From NCBI GenBank assembly GCA_958348245.1, contig CATVYJ010000003.1, positions 1-64,000 of the forward strand: a stretch of 64,000 nt of DNA, given 5' to 3'. The first letter of the stretch is position 1, and every line of letters begins with the position of its first letter. Both the position numbers and the translations under genes were made by a program. The notes beneath the pieces were generated by a model. The model was not told the DNA's origin. It did no database searches and saw only the letters and a list, made by a program, of their open reading frames with translations. Shown in pieces: positions 23,593-33,554 of this stretch. The DNA comes from an uncultured Veillonellaceae bacterium. Its GTDB lineage: Bacteria > Bacillota > Negativicutes > Veillonellales > Dialisteraceae.

Positions 23593-26592
23593 CTATCCCG
23601 CCGTTTCCCCGGCGATCATTTTTCCATTGTGAAGGCGCACGAAAGAACCGGTCTGTTTCTCCCGCCCCACTTCTTCCGCCAGCCGCATGGTCTGGGCGTG
23701 GCAGGTAAAAAGAAAAATCTGCTGTTCCTTTGCCAGATCCATGAGGAAGCGCAGCGTTTCCTTCTGCCGTCCCTCGTCAAACCGTACGAAAATATCGTCC
23801 AGAACAATCGGAAGAGGCTCCAGCTGGCGGCCGAACGCAAGCGCCATGGCCAGCCGCAGCGCAAGATACACCTGATCGCCCGTGCCGGACGACCAGAACC
23901 GGGCGTCTTTTTTATTGTGCAGGGCATCCGTGGTGTACACGCTCTTTCCGTCTTCGCTCACAGCGAGCCGGTACCGTCCGCCTGTCATGGCCTGGAGAAA
24001 TTCGTTCGCCTTCTCCACGATTTTCGGCTGACGCCCCGATTCATACTGCTGCTGCGCACAGTTCATGAAATGCACCGCATAGAGACAGGCGAGCCATTCC
24101 TCTACGGCGCGGCGGAGTTCTTCCTCCACCTCTTCCCGTTCCTGCAGCGCGCGGGTGATGCGGTTATCCTCCGCCAGACGGTAAATTTCATTTTCCGCCG
24201 CCCCCTGCTGCTTCTGCAGATCGCCCAGCTTTGCCTGATCGGCGTCGATGTCGTCGAGGAGCGTCTTGTGCTCTTCCATCCATTCGTCATACTCTCCGCT
24301 TTCGAGAGAATTCCAGAGCCGGGTGAATTCCTCATCGCTTCCCGCATAAAGACGGATGTCCTTTCTCACGGACTCCCATTCTTTCAGAAGCTGGTCATGC
24401 TGCTCATGCGCGGTGACGCGCTCGGCAAATTCTTCCGCATTTTTGGCGTTCACCAGCGCAAACAGCGCGGCCACGCTCTTCTGGCAGGACTCCCACTGCG
24501 CGTTCAAGCGGGTCATTTCCTGCTCATACGCGTCATGCTGCCGGTTCTTTTCCGCAATGCTCTGCCATTCGAGGCTGCGTTTCCGGTTTTCCTCATAAAT
24601 CTCGGCGATGGTCTCCGGCGCGGCTTCCATGGCGGCTCCGGTAGTGCGGATGATGGCGAGCGCGCGCCGCACGAAATCATCCCGCTTTTCCTGCGTTTTT
24701 TCCAGCCGCACATCGAGAATCTTTCCCGCGCCCTGCGCCGCGTAAAGTTTCTGCCATTGTTCCTGCAGCGCGCTCAGATTGTCCGCGCCGGTTTTCGGCA
24801 GATGATTTCTTTCAAGCCAGCCGTCCCAGGCGTCCTGCACGCGCTTCTGTTCCTCCCGCAGGGCCTCTCCTTCGGCTTCCCATTTTTTATGCTCATTTTT
24901 CTGGCGCGCGAGCGATTCCAGCTTCCAGGACAGCGCCTGCGCCCGGGCCTGCGCCTTGTAAAATTCCGCCCGCTTCTGCTGGAGCGCGTTATGAAACAGC
25001 TGCAGATCTTCCTCAGACTCCGGCAAAGCGATGGGAAACTCCGCGCCGAGCGCCTCCCTCTGCTGCCGAAGCGCCTGCCGCCGTTCTTCAAGGCGGGCCA
25101 GGTCTTTCTCCTTTTTATGCGCCGCACGGCTGTTCATCAGGAATCCCGCCAGCGCGAGAACCGCCGCCGCGCCTGCGGCATAGAGCGCCGCATAGCCGGC
25201 CAGCGCCGCATAAAAAGCGCCGACGCCTCCGGCCGCGCCCAAAACGCCTGCAAAGCCCATCCAGAACCACAGCGTGTACCGCCGGTCTTCCTTCTGATTG
25301 AGCGCATTCCATTCTTCCGCCAGATCCATTTCACTGTGCAGGAGCGCCTCTGCCTGCCCGGCTTTATCTTCAAACGCGTGCCATTCTTCTTCCGTCTGCT
25401 TCGGCGCCTCGTCCGCTTCTGCCGGAGTTTCCTCCACGTCCGGTTCGCGCTGCTCCCAGAAATGCAGCTCATTCTCCCGCACGGTGACGCTCTGTGCCAG
25501 CTTGCGCCCTTCATCCCAGTTTACCATGGTGAGTTCTTCATCCGGGGAAACCATGCGGTCCCACAGGGGCAGGCTGTAGCCCATATGGGCAAATTCCGCG
25601 CGCCACCGTTCTTTCTCCGCCTGCAGTTCTTCCAGATCCTCCAGCGTCTGACTCCACTGCCCGAGATCGGTGTAGAGCTTTTCCAGCGCGTCCGAAGCAT
25701 CCGCCCAGGGAATGACTTCCTCTTTCTTTTTCGGCGTATAGGCGTCCAGTTTCTTCTGGAGCTGCTCCCGCTGGTCATGGATGACCTCCATGCGGCTCAT
25801 GAGCTGATTCCACTGTTCCTTGCCGTTTTTCGGAAAAAGCTTCACCTGCTCGCTCAGAAGGAGCTGCCGCCGGATTTCCCGGGCGCGGGTATAATACTTC
25901 CACGCGCCGAGCTTTCTCTCAAACGCTTTGTCTTCTTCTTTTTCCTTCGCCAGCCGGGCGCTGACTTCCGCGATCTCCTTCTTGATGGCGGCGCGCTTCT
26001 TCTGGAGATCGGCGAAATGTTCTTCCTGGGCGGCCAGCCCGTCCAGCTCTTCCGCCAGCGCTTTTCTCCGCTCCATGAGCTGATTGATCTTCCGCTTGCC
26101 CTGCGCGGACGGAAGCAGCAGGGCTTCCATGCTCTCCGTGAGGGATTTCTTTGCGTCGGACAGACGGCCGCCGCCCTGCATCATGAGGAAGCGGCTCCGC
26201 ACGTCGTCCTGCGACAAAAAGCCCGTTCCCTGCAGGTCTTCCAGCCCCACCGCGAAGATTTTTTCATACATGGCCCGGTTCAGGCCGTGCCACCAGACGG
26301 ACGGCAGCTCTTCAGCATACGTTTCTCCCCGCCCGTCTTCAAACCAGCTGTTTTTTTCGTCGCGAAAGACGCGCCATGCCTCGCCGCTTTCCCGTACGAA
26401 ACCCATATTGCCCCGCCGGCCGTGCCACTGCCCCCGCCGGTAGCCGAAGAGCATGTCCCGGATGAAATTCAGCAGGGTGGTCTTGCCGCTTTCATTTTCG
26501 CCCATGACCACCACCAGCTGGCGCTGCGCCGGCTGCCAGGATACGTCCCGGTAAATGCCGTACTGCTGCAGCTGCAAATCAGTGATTTTCAT
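23593..26592 (-). CDS. yhaN: YhaN/SbcC-like AAA ATPase with coiled coils
   Basis: This 999-residue SMC/Rad50-type ATPase has Walker A GENESGKT at about residues 31-38. Long coiled coils (about 180-440 and 510-860) surround a pair of hydrophobic helices near 455-500. A C-terminal lobe carries the ABC signature region (FWSSGTGDQVYLALRLAMA is the stretch) and Walker B PIVLDDIFVRFD. The internal membrane-like helices are a feature of YhaN rather than SbcC. ATG 26592 has GGAGGAGG six bases upstream and overlaps the end of the nuclease gene. Together the pair resembles an Mre11-Rad50 complex for DNA end processing. Confidence 0.85.
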   Translation of the reverse strand: MKITDLQLQQYGIYRDVSWQPAQRQLVVVMGENESGKTTLLNFIRDMLFGYRRGQWHGRRGNMGFVRESGEAWRVFRDEKNSWFEDGRGETYAEELPSVWWHGLNRAMYEKIFAVGLEDLQGTGFLSQDDVRSRFLMMQGGGRLSDAKKSLTESMEALLLPSAQGKRKINQLMERRKALAEELDGLAAQEEHFADLQKKRAAIKKEIAEVSARLAKEKEEDKAFERKLGAWKYYTRAREIRRQLLLSEQVKLFPKNGKEQWNQLMSRMEVIHDQREQLQKKLDAYTPKKKEEVIPWADASDALEKLYTDLGQWSQTLEDLEELQAEKERWRAEFAHMGYSLPLWDRMVSPDEELTMVNWDEGRKLAQSVTVRENELHFWEQREPDVEETPAEADEAPKQTEEEWHAFEDKAGQAEALLHSEMDLAEEWNALNQKEDRRYTLWFWMGFAGVLGAAGGVGAFYAALAGYAALYAAGAAAVLALAGFLMNSRAAHKKEKDLARLEERRQALRQQREALGAEFPIALPESEEDLQLFHNALQQKRAEFYKAQARAQALSWKLESLARQKNEHKKWEAEGEALREEQKRVQDAWDGWLERNHLPKTGADNLSALQEQWQKLYAAQGAGKILDVRLEKTQEKRDDFVRRALAIIRTTGAAMEAAPETIAEIYEENRKRSLEWQSIAEKNRQHDAYEQEMTRLNAQWESCQKSVAALFALVNAKNAEEFAERVTAHEQHDQLLKEWESVRKDIRLYAGSDEEFTRLWNSLESGEYDEWMEEHKTLLDDIDADQAKLGDLQKQQGAAENEIYRLAEDNRITRALQEREEVEEELRRAVEEWLACLYAVHFMNCAQQQYESGRQPKIVEKANEFLQAMTGGRYRLAVSEDGKSVYTTDALHNKKDARFWSSGTGDQVYLALRLAMALAFGRQLEPLPIVLDDIFVRFDEGRQKETLRFLMDLAKEQQIFLFTCHAQTMRLAEEVGREKQTGSFVRLHNGKMIAGETAG

Positions 26593-27856
26593 CGGCATCC
26601 TCCTCCGCCAACAATTCCGCTCCCATGAGTTCCGCCCGGCGGAAAGCCCGCGCAAGCATGGCGTCGTCCGCCAGAGACAGGAGCGCGCTCAATTTTTTCA
26701 TTTCCGGCGCCTCTTCTGCAATCGACCGCAGAAGCGCCGACTTCTGCTCTTTCGGAAGAAGGGCCGCTTCGTCGTACGCCCGGAGATAATCCCCCAGCAC
26801 ATCCGGAAGCTGCCGCCGCTCCGCCAGATCCAGCGCGGGCTTTGTCTCGTCCACCACACGGCTGAAATACGTAAAGATATGCCGGAACTGCTCCTTTTCA
26901 TTAAGCGCCTGCAGAATAAATTCCTGCCCCGCTTCAGACGCTGCCGCCCGGTGCATCGGCCCGCGGCCGCGCAAAATGAGCCGGGCGATATTCGGCCGTC
27001 CGGTCAGTTCCTTCAGCGCCGCCCGCTGACGCATGATTTCCCGGAGCAGCGCATCCTGATCGGGAAACGCGCCGATGTCTACCGGCATATCCAGCCAGCG
27101 CACCGCATCGGTCTCCATGAATTTCAACGTCACCGTGCCGTACGCGCCCACGTCTACAAGATAGCACCCCCGCGGCCCCGTCTCGGACAGATTCAATCCC
27201 TGCGTATTGCCCGGATAGACCACCCAGGGTGCCTGGCTTACGATGCTCCGGGAATGGACATGGCCGAGAGCCCAGTAATCCATCCGGGTCTTTTTCAGAT
27301 CGTCCAGCGAACACGGCGCATAGGGACTGCCTTCACCGCCCATATCCGTATGAAGCATGGCGATGGCAAATCCGTCATCCTCCTTCCGCGCAAACTGCGC
27401 GGCCAGATTTTCTTTCACATGACGCGCGCCGTAGCTCACGCCGTATACCGTGGCCGCAAGTTCGCCGTCCACCATGAGAGGAACGGCTTCCACCTGATCC
27501 GAAGAAAAAATATGGACCGAAGGAGGAAGCGGAATATCAGCGCGCCAGGCTTCTCCCGGATCATGATTGCCATGCACGATGAAGATCTGAATGCCCTGCT
27601 GCGCCGCCCGGTACAGCTCCCGCGCAAAGGCCATCTGCGCGGCGAGGCTGTGATGATCGCTGTTGTACACATCTCCCGTAATGAGAATCGCGTCCGCATG
27701 GGCGTCGCAGGCGATATCCACCACTTTCTCAAAGGCGGAAAAGGTCGCTTTGCCGATGGCTTCCGTCCACGGCCCCTTGTCGCCCGCGCGCAGCCCCTGA
27801 AAGGGTTCTCCCAGATGGAGATCGGCGCAGTGCACAAAAGAAAAATGCTTTCCCAT
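26579..27856 (-). CDS. yhaO: YhaO/SbcD-like DNA repair exonuclease (metallophosphoesterase)
   Basis: This 425-residue calcineurin-like phosphoesterase has the five metal motifs: CADLHLG (about 10-16), GDVYN (about 61-65), GNHDPGE (about 95-101), MLHTD and GHVHS (about 197-201). This is the Mre11/SbcD nuclease arrangement, and the partner ATPase is encoded directly downstream with a 14-base overlap. The ATG has AGGAGGAG immediately upstream. An extended -10 promoter lies at 27899-27907, inside the 3' end of the truncated mobile-element frame. Confidence 0.87.
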   Translation of the reverse strand: MGKHFSFVHCADLHLGEPFQGLRAGDKGPWTEAIGKATFSAFEKVVDIACDAHADAILITGDVYNSDHHSLAAQMAFARELYRAAQQGIQIFIVHGNHDPGEAWRADIPLPPSVHIFSSDQVEAVPLMVDGELAATVYGVSYGARHVKENLAAQFARKEDDGFAIAMLHTDMGGEGSPYAPCSLDDLKKTRMDYWALGHVHSRSIVSQAPWVVYPGNTQGLNLSETGPRGCYLVDVGAYGTVTLKFMETDAVRWLDMPVDIGAFPDQDALLREIMRQRAALKELTGRPNIARLILRGRGPMHRAAASEAGQEFILQALNEKEQFRHIFTYFSRVVDETKPALDLAERRQLPDVLGDYLRAYDEAALLPKEQKSALLRSIAEEAPEMKKLSALLSLADDAMLARAFRRAELMGAELLAEEDADENH

Positions 27857-27898
27857 AGCTCCTCCTGAATCGTCTGCGTTTTGCTGATAGTCTTTTTA

Positions 27899-27907
27899 AT
27901 TATAGCA
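27899..27907 (-). promoter_or_regulatory. Extended -10 promoter of the yhaO-yhaN pair
   Basis: The minus strand reads TGCTATAAT (TGn plus consensus TATAAT) about 43 bases before the yhaO ATG. No clear -35 is present. It overlaps the stop codon of the preceding frame. Confidence 0.6.
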
Positions 27908-30900
27908 TGAAGGAGGAGATTTTTATAATGAGATGGAAAGAGCTTAAATAGTTAATACTTTCGCAGATTTTGAGAATGAAAAAAGTGAACTTGATGAATA
28001 GATTCCTACTTCCGTTTCTGCTCTTTTCTACCTCGGCCTGCACGATTCGACTTGCCTTTAAAAGTTTTGAAATGCCGTCCACGCTGGCGAGGCCGATATC
28101 TTCCGCTACGTTGGCTGCTTCGAGCACCCGCTTATCCGCTTCCGTCGGATGCAGCGCATGCTTCACACCGGCAAGCGTCGCCTTGTACCCGATGTAGCCG
28201 GGCAGGTTGCAGATCTGGAACACGTTGAGCGCCGCCGACGACGCATTGAAGAAGCCGAGCTTCATCGCGCTCATCACCGAGGTAATGTCGCTCGCGACTG
28301 CCCGCGTGCCCCGTCCCCCGTTCGGGTCAGAGAAAAGTTCCTTGAACATGGGTATCCGGTTGCACAGGGTGTTTACCGCCTTTTCAAGCGGTCTCGGCTG
28401 CGCCAGTGCGGAGCGGATGTAGTAGTTCGCCCAGCCTGCCAGACTGAAATAATCGTAGCTGTCGTTGAAGCCGCCGAAGGTCCGCTCAAACAGATTGATG
28501 GCGTTATCCTTGAACGGCTCCACGGCGCAGTACCGGGAAGCATTTCTGATATGCTGCTGGAGGACCCACAGGGTATCTCTCTCGAAGCCTTCCGCGCCCT
28601 TGCGGTGAAGAAGCGAGCCGTAGAAGCGGTGCCGGGACGTCCGGCGGAGTGTACCGTCCACCTGCTCTTTGGCTTCAGCGAGAGGAATTTCCGCGTTCTT
28701 CGCAATGCCATTGACGATCCGTGCGTAATCCCGGTCGCCCACCAGTACGCCGCCGTGGTTCTCGTCGCTGAGGAGGGTCTTCGGGGCGATGAAATATTCC
28801 TCGCCGTTCTTCGTCTCCATGCCCGATGCAATGTCCACCGCGTCTTTCATGGTAACGCCGCTCCCCACGACGCGCGTATCGTACACGTTCATGGTGTACT
28901 CCACGTCGTAATGCCCGTTCCTCTTCGTCTCTTTGCGGATGGTCACATCCTTGTTCGCCTTGAGCTCATCAAGGGCATGCTTCGTGATACCCTCCGCCAT
29001 GCGGACTTCTGCGCTCTGCTCTTTGTTCAGCGTGCGGCAGGTGATGAAATAGTCGTGGAAAAGATGCGGCATGTAGCCCTCGCGCTCGGCGAGCTTGCTG
29101 GTCCGCACGTAGTACACGGTCTTCCCGTCCACCTTGCCTGCTACGTGGATGCGGTCGCCATATTCCTTCTTGAGGTTTGCCAGCTCCGTCCGCGACAGGT
29201 CTTCCGCATGACGCGTGTAGTTCGGCGTGTTGTACGTGACGTTGTAGGTGCCGTCGTCATTCTTGTTCGAGGCAAGGATACGGAACCACGGAACGTGCGA
29301 CATGCGCCGCAGTTCCTCTTCTGTCACGCCGCGCTTTGTCTCCACGTGTTCGCTCCCGCGCACCCGGTCCACTGCCGTGTAGACGGCCTTGATGAGCTTG
29401 CGGATACCCTTGTAGGCGCTGATGACTTCCTTGGACACGCCGCGCTCTTTCAGCTCCGCCTCGGTGAACTCGTGCTGCGTCTCGTCCCCTTCCCAGAGGA
29501 TATCCGACAGGGCCTTCATATCCGCATCGCTCTTGAGATGGAGGATGGCGTCGGAGAGGGCCTTTCCCCAATTCCGCATGAGGCGGCTCTGGGTATCCCG
29601 CATCTGCACATTCCAACGGTAAAGCATCTTCACGAAGGGGTTCTTCGACTGCGACGGGGAGCCGAGGGTATTGAGAAGCACTTCCATCGTGTTGACGGAC
29701 TGTTTCTCCCGCGGCTTCTGGAGATGGATATTGGGATGACGCGCCGCCGCGTCTTCGGCGGATTCGCCCTGTATGCGCTCGCGGAGCTTCTTTCCGTAGC
29801 TCTCCGTGAATTTGTCCAGGCTGTCCCGGATGGACAGTTTCGTGACCACACGGCGGCTTGCGTCGTTCAGGTCGGAGCGCGCGAAGACTTCCCCCGTGGA
29901 AATCTTGCGGTAGACGTTGTTCGGATTCTCACGCATGAAGCCGAGCATCTTATCTGCGAAGTCCTGAATCTTCTGGTAGAGCTTGCCGAAGAGGGAACCC
30001 TTGCCCGCCCTGCGGCGCTCCTGCCAGCGTTTGAAATCATCGGCGATCCATTCCTCTTTCTCGGAGAGGGTCTTCCCTTCGGCGTGGTTATATAGGGCGT
30101 TCTTCTCCCGATCAGTCAGCGCGCCCGCCATGGCGACGTGCAGCGCTTCATGGTCGGCGGTTCCTGCCTCGCTGTCCCGCGTGAGAGTAATAACCGCCTC
30201 ACGGTCTGCGATGCGGGCCATGCCCTGTACGGTCTCATCGCCGGTCAGGGTCCCGCCGTAGTCCTTATTCGCCTGCTCCTGCTGCTCCTGCGTCAATACA
30301 ATGCCGTCTACGAAATCGTAGCGCCAATGCATGCCGTTGGGCGTATTGAACTCGACGCCGGTTTCCGTGCGTTTCCAGTTCTGCGCGTTGGGATGGACTT
30401 CCTTGATTTTGGCTTCCAGTTCTTCGTCTGTGTAGGGGGCCGTGTTCAGCGTGCCGTCCTCATTGACGAGGAGTTCGCCGTCACGTCCCTTGACACCGCG
30501 CAGAAGGTCTGCTACAGTAACGGTATCATTAGGAGAGGTTCCTACTCTTGACCTACCTCCGTTTTCGGAGGGATGGCCGTCGATCTGGCTATTTGCCGGA
30601 AGCGACGAGTGGACCTCTCCTTTTGTTGTCCCCATCGAAGTGTAAACATCATAGAGGTCAACATCTTTTACCTCAAACTGACCGGGTTCTTTGTTCGTGT
30701 CTTGGGCGACAATTTTCAGGCGATAAACCTTGCCTCCTATACGAACGGCAGAGTAAAAATCTACAAAATAGGCCCCATCATGTTTTGCTTGTGGTTCCGT
30801 CCCACGTTCCACATAAATGGAGTTTTGGAGAAGATTGGTAATGGCCCCTTCATCAGGTATGGCTTTTAACCTTTCTTTCCGGAATCGAAGATTTGCCGCA

Positions 30901-32771
30901 GAACCCATCTGGAAGTGTTCCGGTCCATTAAAGCCTTGACGCTTAACAAAGTTTCCTGTCCCGGAAATTCCGTTCATATGAATCTTCAGCCCGAGGAGCT
31001 TTTCGGAAAGCTCTTTTATTGCGATGGATTTGCTGAGATTCAGCTTCTTGTTGTTTGTTATATCAACAACATTTACAGGCGTGTCGGCAGTTATATGTCG
31101 GTTTGTGACCGAGAACTTCGTCGTGTCTTCTTCGTTGGCCGTTTCCTCTGCTGCCTGCGCCCTCTGGCCAGAGGCGTCTTCGCGGATTTTCTCTTCGACG
31201 GATTTGAGAGTTTCCTCTGCTTCCCGGAGCTCGTCGGCCTGTTCAAACGGAGCTTTCTCCGCTTTCTTTGCCTCTTCGAGTTCCATCTGTGAGGATTTCA
31301 CCATGTCTTCGAGGCCGCTCTTCCGCGTTTCCGGTCCGCGCCATGCTTCGTTCCATACGCCGACGCCGGAGGCGGTCTGCGCCGTATAGGTGTTGTACCC
31401 CTGAAGGTTGGCGTGTACGGTATCCCCGCTTGCCGTGATGGTCACGTTGAATCCCGCCACATTGCCCACAGGGTACGGGAGAGACGGGCGGCCATCTGCG
31501 GAATCCTTCGCAAAGGAAGACTTGGCCTGTACCACTGCTTTCGTAAAGGCTTCGTTGGCCTCTTTCTGCTTGGTGTAGGTGGTGCCGCCGATGGTGACGC
31601 GGAAATCGTCGGAGCTTCCCTTGCGTTCCGCCATGTCCTTCCGTGCGTTCTCGATGCCCTGTTTGTATCCGGCAATCTTCGACGGCAGGGACAGCACTTT
31701 CTGCGCGGCTTCCCGGCGACCTCTCTCCCACGCCTGCTTCTGGAGGCGCAGGTTGTCCACCCGGTTCTGCGCCTGTGCCAGTACGACCTGTGACTGGTCG
31801 CCGGAGCACATGGCAATCATTTCCGTATGGGACGGGGTGACTTCGCTCTGGTAGTCGATGGAGCGGGCCGACATGTCACTGTCCATCATGGGGCCGATGT
31901 TCTTTTCCTTCGCCAGCACCTTGGCCCACATGACCGCATCAAAAGAGCCCGGCGCACCGTAGGTGTAGATCCGGACTTCTTCGTTTTCGTTGCCCTGACG
32001 GAGAATGCGGCCTTCGCGCTGCTCGAGGTCGCGGGGACGCCACGGCACCTGAAGATGGTGAAGCGCCACGAGCTTGTTCTGCATGTTCGTCCCGGCCCCC
32101 ATCTTGGTGGTGGAGCCGATGAGCACACGCACGCGTCCTTCCCGGACATCTTCAAACAATGCCTGCTTTTCCTTGTCCGTCTTGGCTTCATGGACGAACT
32201 TGATTTCCTCGGCGGGAATCCCCATTTCGACGAGCTGATCTTTCAGGCGCTGGTATACCGATATGGCCTGCTGGCTCTCCGGCTCATCGATATTGACGTC
32301 GGCATCCGTATCTTTCAGGGTCGAGAGGTCGCAGAAGACAAGCTGCGCGCCTTTGGTGGCATCGCTGTCGCGGTACTCCTGAAGGATATGCTGGGCGCAG
32401 GCGGGGATGCGACCGTCTTCGAGACACTTCAGGCGGATGTCATTCATGATTTTCAGAATGTTGTCCCCGCCCTTGACGGCTTTCCCCGTAAGAGCCTGCA
32501 CGCGCCGCATGATATCTTCCTTCATAAACCGGGTAACTTCCTCACTCTGTTCGTAGGAGACAGCGACACGCTTTGCTTTAGGGATGGCCTTCTTGATGTA
32601 CGGCATGTCGTCGATGCGCTTCACATCAGTAAAAAACCTCCAGATTCTCTTGAGCTCCGGAAGATTGCGCAGGCCGTTGACCATCGTGGCAATGCGGAAT
32701 CCGCTCCCGTCCGGCTTCGGCTCGATACCGTCTTCAATCTTGTAGAACGCCTTGGCGAAGTCGTCGAAGTT
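27900..32771 (-). pseudogene. Truncated phage/conjugative-element polyvalent protein (SNF2 helicase half, LPD3-like domain, zincin)
   Basis: An open frame of about 1,620 codons is cut at both ends. It begins right after a TAA (32772-32774) with NFDDFAKAFYK, in the middle of an SNF2-type helicase: the first RecA domain with Walker A and DEAH is missing. The second RecA domain is intact (IGSTTKMGAGTN, then QREGRILRQG; roughly residues 190-245 counted from the ATG at 32684). Next comes a coiled coil (to ~530), an LPD3-like domain (~535-700, NSIYVERG and FYSAVRIGGKVYRLKIV), and a zincin-type metalloprotease motif HEALH (bases 30138-30152) with EEWIADD as a possible third ligand. A long C-terminal region resembles LPD38-type polyvalent proteins. 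After VEKSR (near 28015) the translation turns into AT-rich host sequence. These proteins are injected or transferred with phage or plasmid DNA. It is probably a decayed remnant; a residual product cannot be excluded. Confidence 0.75.
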
Positions 32772-33010
32772 TTAATGTCTACAAGAATGAAACGGCCAGA
32801 CCTCGATCCATTAATGTCCTCAGCATGTCGGTCTCTGTATCCGCTCCGTCCTGCGATCTCCCATGATATTCTCATGATTGCTTCCACGCAAAAAGCAGAC
32901 GCCTGTCAACTGTCCACTGCAATTCCTTTTATATGCTAGAACCTTGATAATGAGAGAATTGTCCCATCTCGATTATAAACCTTATATAAATCACTTCCTC
33001 GGCTGGAATA
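32772..33010. other. Gap between the truncated polyvalent gene and the toxin-antitoxin genes
   Basis: I find no supported gene here. The left edge is the point where the helicase frame breaks off. Short frames on both strands give no recognisable protein. The right third (about 32930-33000) is AT-rich. No integrase, tRNA or clear attachment repeat was found. Confidence 0.5.
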
Positions 33011-33047
33011 TTGCGCTCCCTCTTCTTTTGTAGTACCATGTATTACA
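33011..33047 (+). promoter_or_regulatory. Promoter and palindromic operator of the toxin-antitoxin genes
   Basis: On the plus strand TTGCGC (33011-33016) and TACCAT (33034-33039) are 17 bases apart. The -10 lies inside an inverted repeat, TGTAGTAC-cat-GTATTACA (33029-33047), with 7 of 8 arm positions complementary. That placement fits autorepression by the antitoxin, as is usual for RelB-type systems. Confidence 0.5.
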
Positions 33048-33066
33048 GAAAAGAGAGGTGATATAT

Positions 33067-33288
33067 ATGAGCTTTTCCATCAGATTAAATGATAATGAGA
33101 GACGTCTGGCCGAGAGCTATGCTACCATGCATTCTATGTCCGTCGGTGAAGCATTCAAGCGCGCACTATTCGAGAAGATCGAGGACGAGTACGACATTGC
33201 CGTGGCTGATGCAGCGTATGCAGAGTACATCAACAGCGGCAAAAAGACCACATCGTGGGAAGATTTTAAAAAGGAGTTTGGTCTATGA
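33067..33288 (+). CDS. RelB/DUF6290-type antitoxin
   Basis: This 73-residue protein has an N-terminal ribbon-helix-helix pattern (SFSIRLNDNERRLAESYATMHSMSVGEA is the region, residues 2-29). A helical toxin-wrapping tail (YDIAVADAAYAEY) and a C-terminal SWEDFKKEFGL follow, as is common in RelB-type antitoxins. AGAGAGGTG lies six bases before ATG 33067; a GTG nine bases upstream is inside that site. The last codon and stop overlap the toxin start (ATGA). It is one of only two genes on the plus strand. Confidence 0.85.
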   Translation: MSFSIRLNDNERRLAESYATMHSMSVGEAFKRALFEKIEDEYDIAVADAAYAEYINSGKKTTSWEDFKKEFGL

Positions 33289-33554
33289 GCTATGAAGTCA
33301 GGCCGACGCCGCGCTTCCGAAAAGAGTTCTCAAAACTGGACAAATATACTCAGCGCATGGTAACAGCGTGGATCGATAAATATCTGGAAGGATGCGAAAA
33401 CCCGCGGTACAAGGGTAAGGCGCTGACCGCTAACTGGAAAGGCCACTGGAGATACCGTATCGGTGACTACCGCCTGATCTGTCTGATTCAGGACGAGAAA
33501 TTGATTATCCTTGCACTTACTATTGGCCACAGAAGAGAAATATACGATGAATGA
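33285..33554 (+). CDS. RelE/YafQ-type toxin (mRNA interferase)
   Basis: This 89-residue RelE/ParE-superfamily toxin has the usual core: RFRKEFSKLDK near the N-terminus, GHWRYRIGDYRLICLI in the middle, and the C-terminal IGHRREIYDE. RelE-type members cut mRNA in the ribosomal A site; ParE-type members poison gyrase. The GDYR and IGHRREIY signatures favour RelE. It is coupled to the antitoxin by a four-base overlap, and a terminator begins at its stop codon. Both genes are intact, so the module may be active. Confidence 0.87.
   Translation: MSYEVRPTPRFRKEFSKLDKYTQRMVTAWIDKYLEGCENPRYKGKALTANWKGHWRYRIGDYRLICLIQDEKLIILALTIGHRREIYDE

Noticed and set aside
23356..26628. A ~1,090-codon plus-strand frame opposite the YhaN-like ATPase
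   Set aside because: It is an antisense shadow of a high-GC gene; the minus strand encodes clear ATPase motifs.
32621..32887. 88-codon minus-strand frame across the left break of the polyvalent gene
   Set aside because: Its second half is a shifted reading of the helicase sequence and the first half matches nothing I recognise.
30915..32939. Long plus-strand open frames opposite the polyvalent gene
   Set aside because: They mirror the codon pattern of the minus-strand frame, lack ribosome sites, and give no recognisable protein.
27930..32965. Possible direct repeat ATAATGAGA on both sides of the truncated element
   Set aside because: Only nine bases in AT-rich DNA; too short to support an attachment or target-site duplication.
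32950..32970. TTGATAATGAGAG as a second Fur box
   Set aside because: Only the left half matches the Fur consensus; the right half does not.
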